A stretch of 13,113 nt of DNA from Akkermansiaceae bacterium. Lineage in GTDB: Bacteria; Verrucomicrobiota; Verrucomicrobiia; Verrucomicrobiales; Akkermansiaceae. The DNA lies in NCBI GenBank assembly GCA_029287105.1, contig JARFRT010000072.1, positions 1-13,113 on the forward strand, read 5' to 3'. Within the stretch, counting starts at the first letter, position 1; the number at the start of each line of letters is the position of its first letter. Both the position numbers and the translations under genes were made by a program. Under the pieces are notes generated by a model. The model searched no databases and was not told where the DNA came from. It saw only the letters and a program-made list of their open reading frames with translations. Below, in pieces: positions 1 through 5,906 of the stretch.

Positions 1-26
1 GAATACACGGAAGTATTTCCAGGCGA

Positions 27-150
27 AGCCTGTCTTACTTGGTATTTGGAGTTTGGTTTTTGGAACTTATCCCCCCTTGGTCTTTGGAGTTTCAAACTTA
101 GAGTTTGAAACCGTTGCGTCTTGACTACGGGGCTGGAAGCCCCGGTCACA
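27..150. repeat. Composite two-hairpin intergenic repeat, copy A
   Basis: This shares a 28-bp identical block (27-54) and a closely similar distal block (about 93-150) with 2558-2643. Copy A carries about 38 extra bases in the middle, including a second TTGG-T-TTTGGAGTTT word. Two inverted repeats are visible: GTTTCAAACT / AGTTTGAAAC around TAG (89-111, perfect 10-bp arms), and CGGGGCT / AGCCCCG around GGA (128-144). Both copies lie immediately downstream of a minus-strand gene, so they would be transcribed in the 3' untranslated region. The repeat itself is seen directly; its function is inferred. Confidence 0.8.
128..144 (-). terminator. GC-rich hairpin after the membrane-protein gene
   Basis: A perfect 7-bp stem CGGGGCT/AGCCCCG with a GGA loop starts about 25 nt beyond the stop codon of the 170-970 gene. 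It is followed on the minus strand by a second perfect stem at 89-111. There is no uridine tract, so it is not a canonical intrinsic terminator. It may be a 3'-end stabilising or Rho-limiting hairpin, or only part of the dispersed repeat. Confidence 0.3.
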
Positions 151-169
151 GGCCCGGCCACGCCCGCCA

Positions 170-970
170 CTACTCCTCCTCACCAGCCTCGGGAGGATTG
201 ATCGAGGGCACGATCTTCGCGGCGTCGGTAAGGTGGCGGATCTCGTTCGGCACTTTTTCGCCGACCCAGACCCGGCGTTTCCCCTCGCCATCCACGGATG
301 CCATGTGATAACGCCAGCGACCATCGCCAATGGCCTCAACCGACACCGTATAAACTCTCTGCCCTGACTTCGGCGTAAAGATCTGGTCAACTTGTTTCAT
401 CGCCAGAAAAACATCCCCACGGTTATCACCCAGGGTATCGTTGACCGATGATCGGAAACCCTTGGCCAACTCGCCCCTGTCACGGGAAAGATCGGGCACG
501 GTGATCTGCACTGAGCCATCCTCTAGATCCTCGGATTTGGACGACCTGGCTTCCAGCTCCTGGATCTTCTGTAACGACTGCGCCCATGCCTTCTGCACCA
601 CCGCCTTTTCCTGATCGGTGATCTGCAAGAGTTTCTCCATCTCTCCATCCCGGCTGAACAAATCCTGCCCCGCCGAGCGGGTTCCGCCAGCCAGGCTGAG
701 TTCCCGGATCAACGCAGCCGGCACGGAGAGCAACCTAGAATCTTGTCCCGACTCGGAAAACTCAGGAGCCGCCCCTCCTCCAAGATCCTGGTCCGGGCGA
801 CGACTGGCTCCGAAATCCACGTGGGAACCCACACCCGATCTCGCCGACCTCGCCTCGTCGTCAGATTCCCCTGGGCTCGACTGATCCGACTGGTTTTTCA
901 GTGGAAGGAAGTGCCCAAGCACCACGCCAACCACCAAACAAACCGCTCCTATTAATATCGTTTTCGTCAT
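170..970 (-). CDS. Membrane-anchored protein of unknown function
   Basis: A 266-residue protein if started at the ATG at 970 (begins MTKTILIGAV). That start places one hydrophobic segment (about residues 4-21) at the N terminus, followed by HFLPLK. This suggests an uncleaved signal anchor with the bulk of the protein outside the cytoplasm. Residues about 23-90 are polar and rich in Ser, Gly, Asp and Arg, probably a disordered linker. Residues about 105-160 are charged and helical, possibly a coiled coil. The C-terminal 100 residues (VYTVSVEAIGDGRWRYHM and after) look like a small beta-rich domain. The reading frame stays open to 1021, giving a 17-residue longer alternative that would bury the anchor; no good ribosome site decides between them. 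I do not recognise the family. It stands alone, with repeats on both sides. Confidence 0.75.
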   Translation of the reverse strand: MTKTILIGAVCLVVGVVLGHFLPLKNQSDQSSPGESDDEARSARSGVGSHVDFGASRRPDQDLGGGAAPEFSESGQDSRLLSVPAALIRELSLAGGTRSAGQDLFSRDGEMEKLLQITDQEKAVVQKAWAQSLQKIQELEARSSKSEDLEDGSVQITVPDLSRDRGELAKGFRSSVNDTLGDNRGDVFLAMKQVDQIFTPKSGQRVYTVSVEAIGDGRWRYHMASVDGEGKRRVWVGEKVPNEIRHLTDAAKIVPSINPPEAGEEE

Positions 971-1251
971 CACTGCTATTATCAACGGCCGCCAATATGA
1001 ATCCTCCATCACCCATGGCAAGAAAAGAACAAGCGTCCGCAGGACTCGGCTTGGATTGCGGGCTTGGATTGCTACTTCATTTTGGGAACCACGGAAGGTA
1101 CGGAATACACGGAAGGGCTTGGGTTGCTACTTCATTTTCAACCGCGAAAGAAGACGAAATGCGCGAAAGGAAGACTTGGATTGCGGGCTTGGGTTGCGGG
1201 CTTGGGTTGCAGGCTTGGGTTGCCGAGGGACAGGAGTGTCCCTCCTCCCTA
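971..1251. repeat. Gene-free interval built of degenerate short repeats
   Basis: No convincing gene lies between the membrane-protein start and the insertion sequence. Four 13-bp units of the type CTTGGGTTGCGGG run from 1175 to 1226. Two more units are at 1050-1075. The 21-bp segment beginning CTTGGATTGCTACTTC occurs at 1063-1083 and again, with one change, at 1118-1138. Between them is CCACGGAAGGTACGG followed by AATACACGGAAG (1089-1114); the word GAATACACGGAAG also opens the window at 1-13. Short reading frames here are translations of the repeats. Confidence 0.75.
1225..1244. repeat. Dispersed hairpin repeat, copy 1 (interrupted by the IS)
   Basis: A perfect inverted repeat with arms GAGGGACA and TGTCCCTC around GGAG. 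The core GGACAGGAGTGTCC recurs at 9688-9701 and, on the other strand, at 2519-2532. In the copies the core is followed after a short variable stretch by CCCTA. Here the IS630 element begins immediately after that CCCTA, so the insertion landed within this repeat copy. Confidence 0.75.
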
Positions 1252-1274
1252 GTAGAGCGTCACAATTGAGTTGT
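1252..1274 (+). repeat. IS630 terminal inverted repeat (transposase 3' side)
   Basis: Exact 23-bp inverted match to 2464-2486. The transposase stop codon (TGA on the minus strand, 1260-1262) lies inside this repeat. Confidence 0.9.
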
Positions 1275-1892
1275 TGGGTAAAGATTGTGGAGTTGAATGC
1301 GTGCGTCTTCACAAGAGAAGTGCCATTTGGTTTTGCATCTGGCATTATTACGTTTGTTAACCCCGAGAAGCAGGCGTGATTGGAACTCCCCGATGTCGTC
1401 AACACGATCTGGTAAGCAGGTTCTCGTCATAGCCGCGATTTCAGTCTCGGCAATGTTAAGCCAACTGCCGTGCTTTGGGCTATGATGTCTTTCAAAGCAC
1501 TCCGCAATTCGACGGGCCTTTCCCGGCTCAAAGGCTTTATAGAGTGAACTCTCAGCATGAATGTTGAGATTATCCTCCACTAGGATGATCTTCTCCGCCT
1601 CGGGAAACATCTCGGTGGCGATATACTCCAGGACACGGGCGTAGTCGATGGCGGTGCGCCTCCCGTCTTCTCCGAAGCGGATTTCGCGGCGACCCTCAAG
1701 CGGGGCATAAACCATAAATGCCGCTGCGCTTCCAAGGCGAATATATTCGTTGTCATAGCGTTGCGGGGCCCCCGGTTTCATCGCAAGTGGGCTCACGGTG
1801 TGCGCGACGAGTTGCTTGGTGAACTCGTCCAGACAGACTAACGGACGTCTGGGGTTACGAGGTCGGTGATAGACCTCGAGGACGTCCTCCAT
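1260..1892 (-). CDS. IS630 transposase, C-terminal part (DDE catalytic domain)
   Basis: Carries the DDE/RNase H-fold catalytic core of IS630 transposases. The 210 residues from the first ATG contain the acidic triad: Asp22 in VCLDEF, Asp107 in ILVEDNLNIH and Glu149 in SWLNIAETEI. The frame is open further upstream, through KNELKPWLKECW and KSNAEFVAAM, to the poly-A run at 1963-1970. So this ATG is probably not a real start: the part is made by -1 frameshifting from the upstream frame. The fused product starting at 2416 would be 385 residues, with the triad at about Asp197, Asp282 and Glu324, a usual size for the family. The protein end is encoded by the terminal inverted repeat. No internal stop is seen. 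Confidence 0.9.
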   Translation of the reverse strand: MEDVLEVYHRPRNPRRPLVCLDEFTKQLVAHTVSPLAMKPGAPQRYDNEYIRLGSAAAFMVYAPLEGRREIRFGEDGRRTAIDYARVLEYIATEMFPEAEKIILVEDNLNIHAESSLYKAFEPGKARRIAECFERHHSPKHGSWLNIAETEIAAMTRTCLPDRVDDIGEFQSRLLLGVNKRNNARCKTKWHFSCEDARIQLHNLYPTTQL

Positions 1893-1942
1893 CGCCGCTA
1901 CAAACTCGGCGTTAGACTTTGGGGCAATGCACCAGCATTCTT

Positions 1943-2416
1943 TTAACCAAGGTTTAAGTTCGTTTTTTTTAGCTCCCTGCGGATAGTTTCACGGCTGACG
2001 CTTCCAACAACATTCATTTCCACAAGTTTGTTAGCTAAAAGGTCCAGAGTCCAGCGAGCACAACCCTCCGGGGCATCGGAACAGGCCAGTTTGACGAGCT
2101 GGGCCTGTTCATACCCGCCGAACTTTTTGACTCGCGAGGGCGAGGTCTGGGGCTGTCGTACCAACGAGGTCAAAGGCCCTACTGCGCAGCATCTTTTTCG
2201 CAGCCGTTCAATGCTACGAACAGTCAGGCCGCTGCGTAGACTGACATCCTCGTCTTTGAAATAGCCTCCGTATTCACCTTCATCAGAAAGCAGGAGGGCC
2301 TTAGCTTTTGACACCTTTCCAGCCGCAGATTTTTTGCAACCCGCGATGGCTTGAAGTTCTTCGCGTTCTTGGAGAGATAACTTGATATGGTATTTTTTTG
2401 CAGGCACAGCTCCCAT
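1943..2416 (-). CDS. IS630 transposase, N-terminal part (DNA-binding)
   Basis: A 157-residue first frame starting at the ATG at 2416 (MGAVPAKKYHIKL). It contains the helix-turn-helix region typical of IS630 transposases: LSLQEREELQ near residues 13-22, LRSGLTVRSIERLRKRC at about 60-76, and a second helical segment ending SRETIRRELKK. This part recognises the terminal repeats. Ordinary translation stops at TAA 13 codons after SRETI; a -1 slip at CTAAAAAAAACG joins LKK to NELKPW in the next frame, giving the full transposase. The short unshifted product could act as an inhibitor, as in other two-frame insertion sequences; that role is inferred. The alternative is a simple frameshift mutation, but the slippery run and the unbroken second frame favour programmed shifting. 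Confidence 0.88.
   Translation of the reverse strand: MGAVPAKKYHIKLSLQEREELQAIAGCKKSAAGKVSKAKALLLSDEGEYGGYFKDEDVSLRSGLTVRSIERLRKRCCAVGPLTSLVRQPQTSPSRVKKFGGYEQAQLVKLACSDAPEGCARWTLDLLANKLVEMNVVGSVSRETIRRELKKTNLNLG
1963..1970 (-). other. Probable programmed -1 frameshift site (A8 run)
   Basis: On the minus strand the first frame reads CTA AAA AAA ACG. Slipping back one base gives AAA AAA AAC GAA, continuing as NELKPW, which matches what IS630 transposases carry at this point. The run is eight adenines (T1963-T1970 on the plus strand). Confidence 0.75.
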
Positions 2417-2463
2417 TGTATGGATGCTCTAAAAAGTACAAGTCTAAAATTCAAAAATATTCC

Positions 2464-2486
2464 ACAACTCAATTGTGACGCTCTAC
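2464..2486 (-). repeat. IS630 terminal inverted repeat (transposase 5' side)
   Basis: Exact inverted partner of 1252-1274. It lies about 48 bp upstream of the transposase start, so the promoter must lie within or next to this end. Confidence 0.9.
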
Positions 2487-2508
2487 TAGGCCGCGTTGCT
2501 GGTTTAAA

Positions 2509-2557
2509 TAGGGAGTGTGGACACTCCTGTCCACTGCGGAGGATAGGTGAAGTAGCC
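2509..2557 (-). repeat. Dispersed hairpin repeat, copy 2
   Basis: Read on the minus strand this matches 9663-9711 at 43 of 49 positions. Shared blocks include GGCTACTTC, ATCCTCCGCAG and GGACAGGAGTGTCCAC. The core forms a perfect 7-bp stem GTGGACA/TGTCCAC around CTCC (2517-2534). It abuts composite repeat copy B on its right side. Confidence 0.8.
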
Positions 2558-2643
2558 AGCCTGTCTTACTTGGTATTTGGAGTTTAAAACTTAGAGCTTA
2601 AAAGCGTCGCGTCTTGGCTACGGGGCTGGAAGCCCCGGCCACA
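2558..2643. repeat. Composite two-hairpin intergenic repeat, copy B
   Basis: Direct repeat of the segment at 27-150, lacking the middle insertion. The first 28 bp (2558-2585) are identical. The distal part keeps the CGGGGCT-GGA-AGCCCCG hairpin (2621-2637). The AT-rich hairpin (2582-2604) is kept with changed bases: GTTTAAAACT against AGCTTAAAAG, pairing at about 8 of 10 positions when G-U is allowed. It sits directly after the DUF6288 stop codon. Confidence 0.8.
2621..2637 (-). terminator. GC-rich hairpin after the DUF6288 gene
   Basis: The same 7-bp stem as at 128-144, starting about 20 nt after the stop codon and followed on the minus strand by the weaker AT-rich stem. There is no U tract. 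The equal placement after two unrelated genes supports a 3'-end role, but a mobile-repeat origin explains it equally well. Confidence 0.3.
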
Positions 2644-2656
2644 GCTTCTGCCTAAC

Positions 2657-5600
2657 TCAGTAGAGGTCCTTGACCCGCAGCCCTTCGATGTAGCAGTCCA
2701 TCTGGCCCACGACCTTTTCCTTGAGGTGCGGCTTCGCGGCGGAAGGGTAGGCGCAGACGGTATAGACGGCGAGCGTGTTCTGGCCCTTCTTCAGCAACTT
2801 CGCGGCCTTGTCACTGAGGATCTTGTGGGCGTAGGTCGGGTTGTTGTTCCACCAGGAGTAACTACCGATCCTGACCCCGTTCAGGTAAACGTGGTAACCC
2901 TGATTCGCGAGGATGGAAATACGGTAAAGGTCATGTTTTGAACCATCGTGGTTGAACGTGGTCCGGGCCAGCAGGAACTCGCCATCACCCCATGGCGAAC
3001 GGTTTTCGAGCACCTGCGAACCACGGCCATACACGCCCTTGCCGATCGGGGTCTTGCCGCTCTGCCAACCCTTGGCCTGAAAGTCGGGCTTGTACCACCC
3101 ATCGAATGATGCGGGCAAGGTCACCTCGCGCATGCGCCTGCCTTCGCGGAGCGGTTTGATGTCCTTCTCAAGCGTCGGCTGGAACGAGGTAAACTGCCAG
3201 GTGCGCTCTGCGGGTGCGGGCGTCCCAACCTTCTGCCAGCCGTCGATATCCTCCCTGAGCTTGGTCAGGGCAAGAATCGCGCCGATGAGTTTGATGTCGG
3301 TGCCCTTCGATTCCTTGAGCCGCTTGACCAGTTCGGGGCGGTAATTCTGATAGAGTGTGTTCTCGAGCTTCTTGCGTCCCGGGCTGTCCAGCTTGCCAAG
3401 AGTCGCGAGAAAACCCTCGAAGCCCCTGGAGCCGTTCATCAGTCCGATCAGGAGGTCGGTCTTGATCAGGGAGAGGTTCCGCTTATGCAGCAACTCCGCC
3501 ATATCGGGCGCAACTTCCGGAGCCACTTTCACCGACTCCATCACCGAGCCCAGAATGTTGTATGCCCCCTCCGGGGAGCGCGGCATCGCCTTGACTGCAC
3601 TTTCGACCACGGCTTTTTCAAATCCGGTGGCGAGGATCCGGCCAATCGCACTAGGCGGGCCGTATTTCTTGAGTGCCCGTGCCAGGACGGCATTCATATG
3701 CTGCCTCGGCATCGTGTGATACTCCGCCACCATCATGTCGACGAGTTTTGGGGCGACGTCACGGTAGTACCGCTCCTCGGCTTCCAGCCCCTGAAGGGCG
3801 GTGAACGAGGCATCGCGCAACCACCAGTCGTCATGCGTGGTCCATGCCATGATGGCCGTTAGACTTTCGTGGATCCTGGCCGGGGGCATCAGGCTCATGG
3901 CAAAGAGCGCACCTTCGACGACGTAGACGGATTCCTCGGGATCGCGGAGCATCCCGGCGATTGCCGAAATCATCCCGGGTGTGAAATCCCCGGCCTTGAG
4001 CGTGTTCTTGCCTCTGGAGAACCAGTAGCGCCAGTCGATGATACCATCGAGCGCGGCCCGGCGGATACGCGGGTCGGGGTCGGCAAGCAGGCGTTCGAGT
4101 TCGGCGATCCCGCCCTTGATGCGCAGTGCCTTGGCGGCCTGGGCGCGGACCATGTAGTTGTGGTGATAGACGTGCTTGAGCGCAAGTTCGGCCGGCACAC
4201 GGTCGGGGTCGGTCTCGATTGTACCCTTGCTGTAGGCGGAGCCAAAGGTATTGAGGATTTGGTGCATGGCCATGGGCTTGCCATGTTTGAAATAGTCCGG
4301 GTGGTGATCGACACTGTGGAAGGCGAGGTCGGCCTTGTTGCCCCACAGGTGCTCGGGCAGCGCGAAATCGACCGCGTATTTCGAGCGTGGTGCGCCGGTG
4401 ATGCGCAGCGTTTTCAGCGGCGTCGTGTAAGCGAGTGCCACGGCGGCACCCGACCCCGTATCATTGAAGCGCTTGCACATCGCCATACCCATGGCTCCGC
4501 TATGAAAACGCGAGAGGTCGAACCACCAGGCGATGCCGTCCATCATCGCACGGTAGTCGGCGGGTTTCTTGTCTTTCAGATAAGCGGTGGAGATGCCGCG
4601 CCAGATGCCATCACCACGACCATTGTCACCATGCCCCGTCACCATGTTCGGGTAGCTGGCCAGCATGGACATGCTCAGGCAGTCGCGGGCCGATTGATAG
4701 ATCGCGGTGTTGCCGGAGGCACCGCTGGCGACCTGCATGGCGGCGGCGATCATGCCGTCCTTACCATTCGATCCGAGGCCACCTTCGCCACGGTGGTCAC
4801 CGTAGGGGACGGTTCCCCGCCCGGCGAAACGCCAGAAGAATTTCAGCGATCCGAGCAGTGTTTTCTCATCCACATTCACGCCCGCCTCCTTGCACAGCAG
4901 CAAAGTGGTGAGCACCTGGGCTCCGGCGGGGTTCATCAGGCCGCTGGCGACGTACTGCGGATTGACACTCGGCCCCCAATGGATCCAACCACAACCAAAC
5001 TTCTGCCGATCCCGCGCATCGTCGCAAAAGGCCTGCAAGACCGGCAGCATGTCCTTGTCGCCGGTGCGTAAATAATACTCGGCGCAGGCGATGCCATTGT
5101 AGCCATTGTTCCAGGTATGGTCGCCGATGCTTTTCGGGGTATCGATGAACTTCTGATAATGCTTCTTCACGACCGGCAGGTGCTTGTCATCTCCGGTGGA
5201 AAGCAGGAACAGGCATTGCAGTGCACCCGAGATGCCGCGATCGGCGCCCGCATCGACCGCCTGATGATAATAATTCTCAGCCTGTTCGACGATTTTTTGC
5301 GACTTGCCGCAATCCACCGGCCAGGTGCCGCCGTAGGCACCGAGCGCCGGGATCTTCACCGCCACCTGGCGCAGTGGGCCCGCTGCTTTTTTTCCTGATT
5401 TGACATCAAAAACGAGCTTACCGTCGCCAGCCTCGGCCCGGGTGATAGCCTGCCCGAGCACAACAAAGGTATTCGTGCCCTTGAGCGTATTGCCATTCAC
5501 GCCGACGATTACCTCGCCCTTCACAAACCGGCCTTCGGCCGGACTTCCTTCCTGCGTCCCTTCCACGGTGAGGAGGTCTCCGGGGTTAATGTGGGCGATG

Positions 5601-5770
5601 ATACCGGTCGGCCCGATGTGTCCCACCGGCACGCTTTGTTCGATTTTCGGACGGCTCACAAAGACCCGCTCATCCGGGTAGTAATCATCGGCAGCGAGAG
5701 CAACGGCAGCGAGACAGGTGACGGCCACGGACGCAAGCGCAGCGGGAATCAGGGTGCGGTAGTTTTTCAT
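2657..5770 (-). CDS. Secreted DUF6288-type protein (PDZ-like, toroid, HEAT-like, Gal-binding-like)
   Basis: A 1037-residue protein if started at the ATG at 5770 (MKNYRTLIPAAL). The frame extends 20 residues further up, but only as a Pro/Leu tract encoded by the upstream hexamer repeat. Residues 1-27 are a Sec signal peptide ending near AVALAA-DD. Residues about 40-150 look PDZ-like (GHIGPTGIIAHI, GEVIVGVNGN, GKLVFDV). About 165-525 is a Trp/His-rich helical region of the alpha/alpha toroid type (GCGWIHWGPS, YNGIACAEYYLRTGD). From about 525 to 830 HEAT-like repeats follow (VRAQAAKALRIKGG, DPRIRRAALDGI). About 855-1037 is beta-rich and galactose-binding-like (YHVYLNGVRIGSYSW, LLKKGQNTLAVYT). 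The combination matches DUF6288 proteins as I recall them; no enzymatic residues can be named. It follows GH127 by 136 bp on the same strand and probably acts outside the cytoplasm on a carbohydrate-related substrate. Confidence 0.85.
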   Translation of the reverse strand: MKNYRTLIPAALASVAVTCLAAVALAADDYYPDERVFVSRPKIEQSVPVGHIGPTGIIAHINPGDLLTVEGTQEGSPAEGRFVKGEVIVGVNGNTLKGTNTFVVLGQAITRAEAGDGKLVFDVKSGKKAAGPLRQVAVKIPALGAYGGTWPVDCGKSQKIVEQAENYYHQAVDAGADRGISGALQCLFLLSTGDDKHLPVVKKHYQKFIDTPKSIGDHTWNNGYNGIACAEYYLRTGDKDMLPVLQAFCDDARDRQKFGCGWIHWGPSVNPQYVASGLMNPAGAQVLTTLLLCKEAGVNVDEKTLLGSLKFFWRFAGRGTVPYGDHRGEGGLGSNGKDGMIAAAMQVASGASGNTAIYQSARDCLSMSMLASYPNMVTGHGDNGRGDGIWRGISTAYLKDKKPADYRAMMDGIAWWFDLSRFHSGAMGMAMCKRFNDTGSGAAVALAYTTPLKTLRITGAPRSKYAVDFALPEHLWGNKADLAFHSVDHHPDYFKHGKPMAMHQILNTFGSAYSKGTIETDPDRVPAELALKHVYHHNYMVRAQAAKALRIKGGIAELERLLADPDPRIRRAALDGIIDWRYWFSRGKNTLKAGDFTPGMISAIAGMLRDPEESVYVVEGALFAMSLMPPARIHESLTAIMAWTTHDDWWLRDASFTALQGLEAEERYYRDVAPKLVDMMVAEYHTMPRQHMNAVLARALKKYGPPSAIGRILATGFEKAVVESAVKAMPRSPEGAYNILGSVMESVKVAPEVAPDMAELLHKRNLSLIKTDLLIGLMNGSRGFEGFLATLGKLDSPGRKKLENTLYQNYRPELVKRLKESKGTDIKLIGAILALTKLREDIDGWQKVGTPAPAERTWQFTSFQPTLEKDIKPLREGRRMREVTLPASFDGWYKPDFQAKGWQSGKTPIGKGVYGRGSQVLENRSPWGDGEFLLARTTFNHDGSKHDLYRISILANQGYHVYLNGVRIGSYSWWNNNPTYAHKILSDKAAKLLKKGQNTLAVYTVCAYPSAAKPHLKEKVVGQMDCYIEGLRVKDLY

Positions 5771-5783
5771 AGGGAGTGGTTGT

Positions 5784-5804
5784 GGGAGTGGGAGTGGGAG
5801 TGGG
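5784..5804 (+). other. Four-tract G-quadruplex motif upstream of the DUF6288 start
   Basis: The plus strand reads (GGGAGT)3 GGG: four G3 tracts separated by three identical AGT loops. It lies 13 bp before the DUF6288 ATG. The G-rich strand is the template strand of that gene, so the mRNA leader is C-rich. The motif is exact; folding and function are inferred. Confidence 0.55.
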
Positions 5805-5861
5805 TGCGGCAGGGCCAGATGTCTTTGCATCCGGGTCTTGCTCAGTTTTTTCTAATCAATG

Positions 5862-5888
5862 ATTTTATTATCCGGGGCTCTGTTTCAA
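5862..5888 (-). promoter_or_regulatory. Possible promoter of the DUF6288 gene
   Basis: On the minus strand TTGAAA (5883-5888) and TAAAAT (5862-5867) are each one base from the sigma-70 consensus, but only 15 bp apart. Transcription would start near 5855, giving a leader of about 85 nt that contains the C-rich hexamers. If real, this gene can be expressed apart from GH127. Confidence 0.3.
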
Positions 5889-5906
5889 GCCTGCCGTGAA
5901 AGACCG

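Larger units (their letters stand above)
1252..2486 (-). mobile_element. IS630-family insertion sequence, apparently complete
   Basis: A 1235-bp element bounded by 23-bp terminal inverted repeats that begin GTAGAGCGTCACAATT. It carries one transposase split in two frames. TA is present on both sides (1250-1251 and 2487-2488). Removing the element and one TA restores a CCTAGG site, fitting the known IS630 preference for the TA of CTAG. Its base composition is visibly less GC-rich than the neighbouring genes. Both ends, the DDE residues and the frameshift signal are intact, so it may be active or recently arrived. Confidence 0.92.

Noticed and set aside
1050..1226. CRISPR-like array
   Set aside because: The repeat units are 13 bp and adjoin without spacers of constant length; no cas genes are present.
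3869..5071. 400-residue plus-strand frame
   Set aside because: Lies entirely antisense to the DUF6288 gene; the long open frame follows from high GC at third codon positions.
5771..5830. 20-residue N-terminal extension of the DUF6288 protein (Pro/Leu-rich)
   Set aside because: It is encoded by the GGGAGT hexamer array and would place a Pro-rich tract before an otherwise standard signal peptide.
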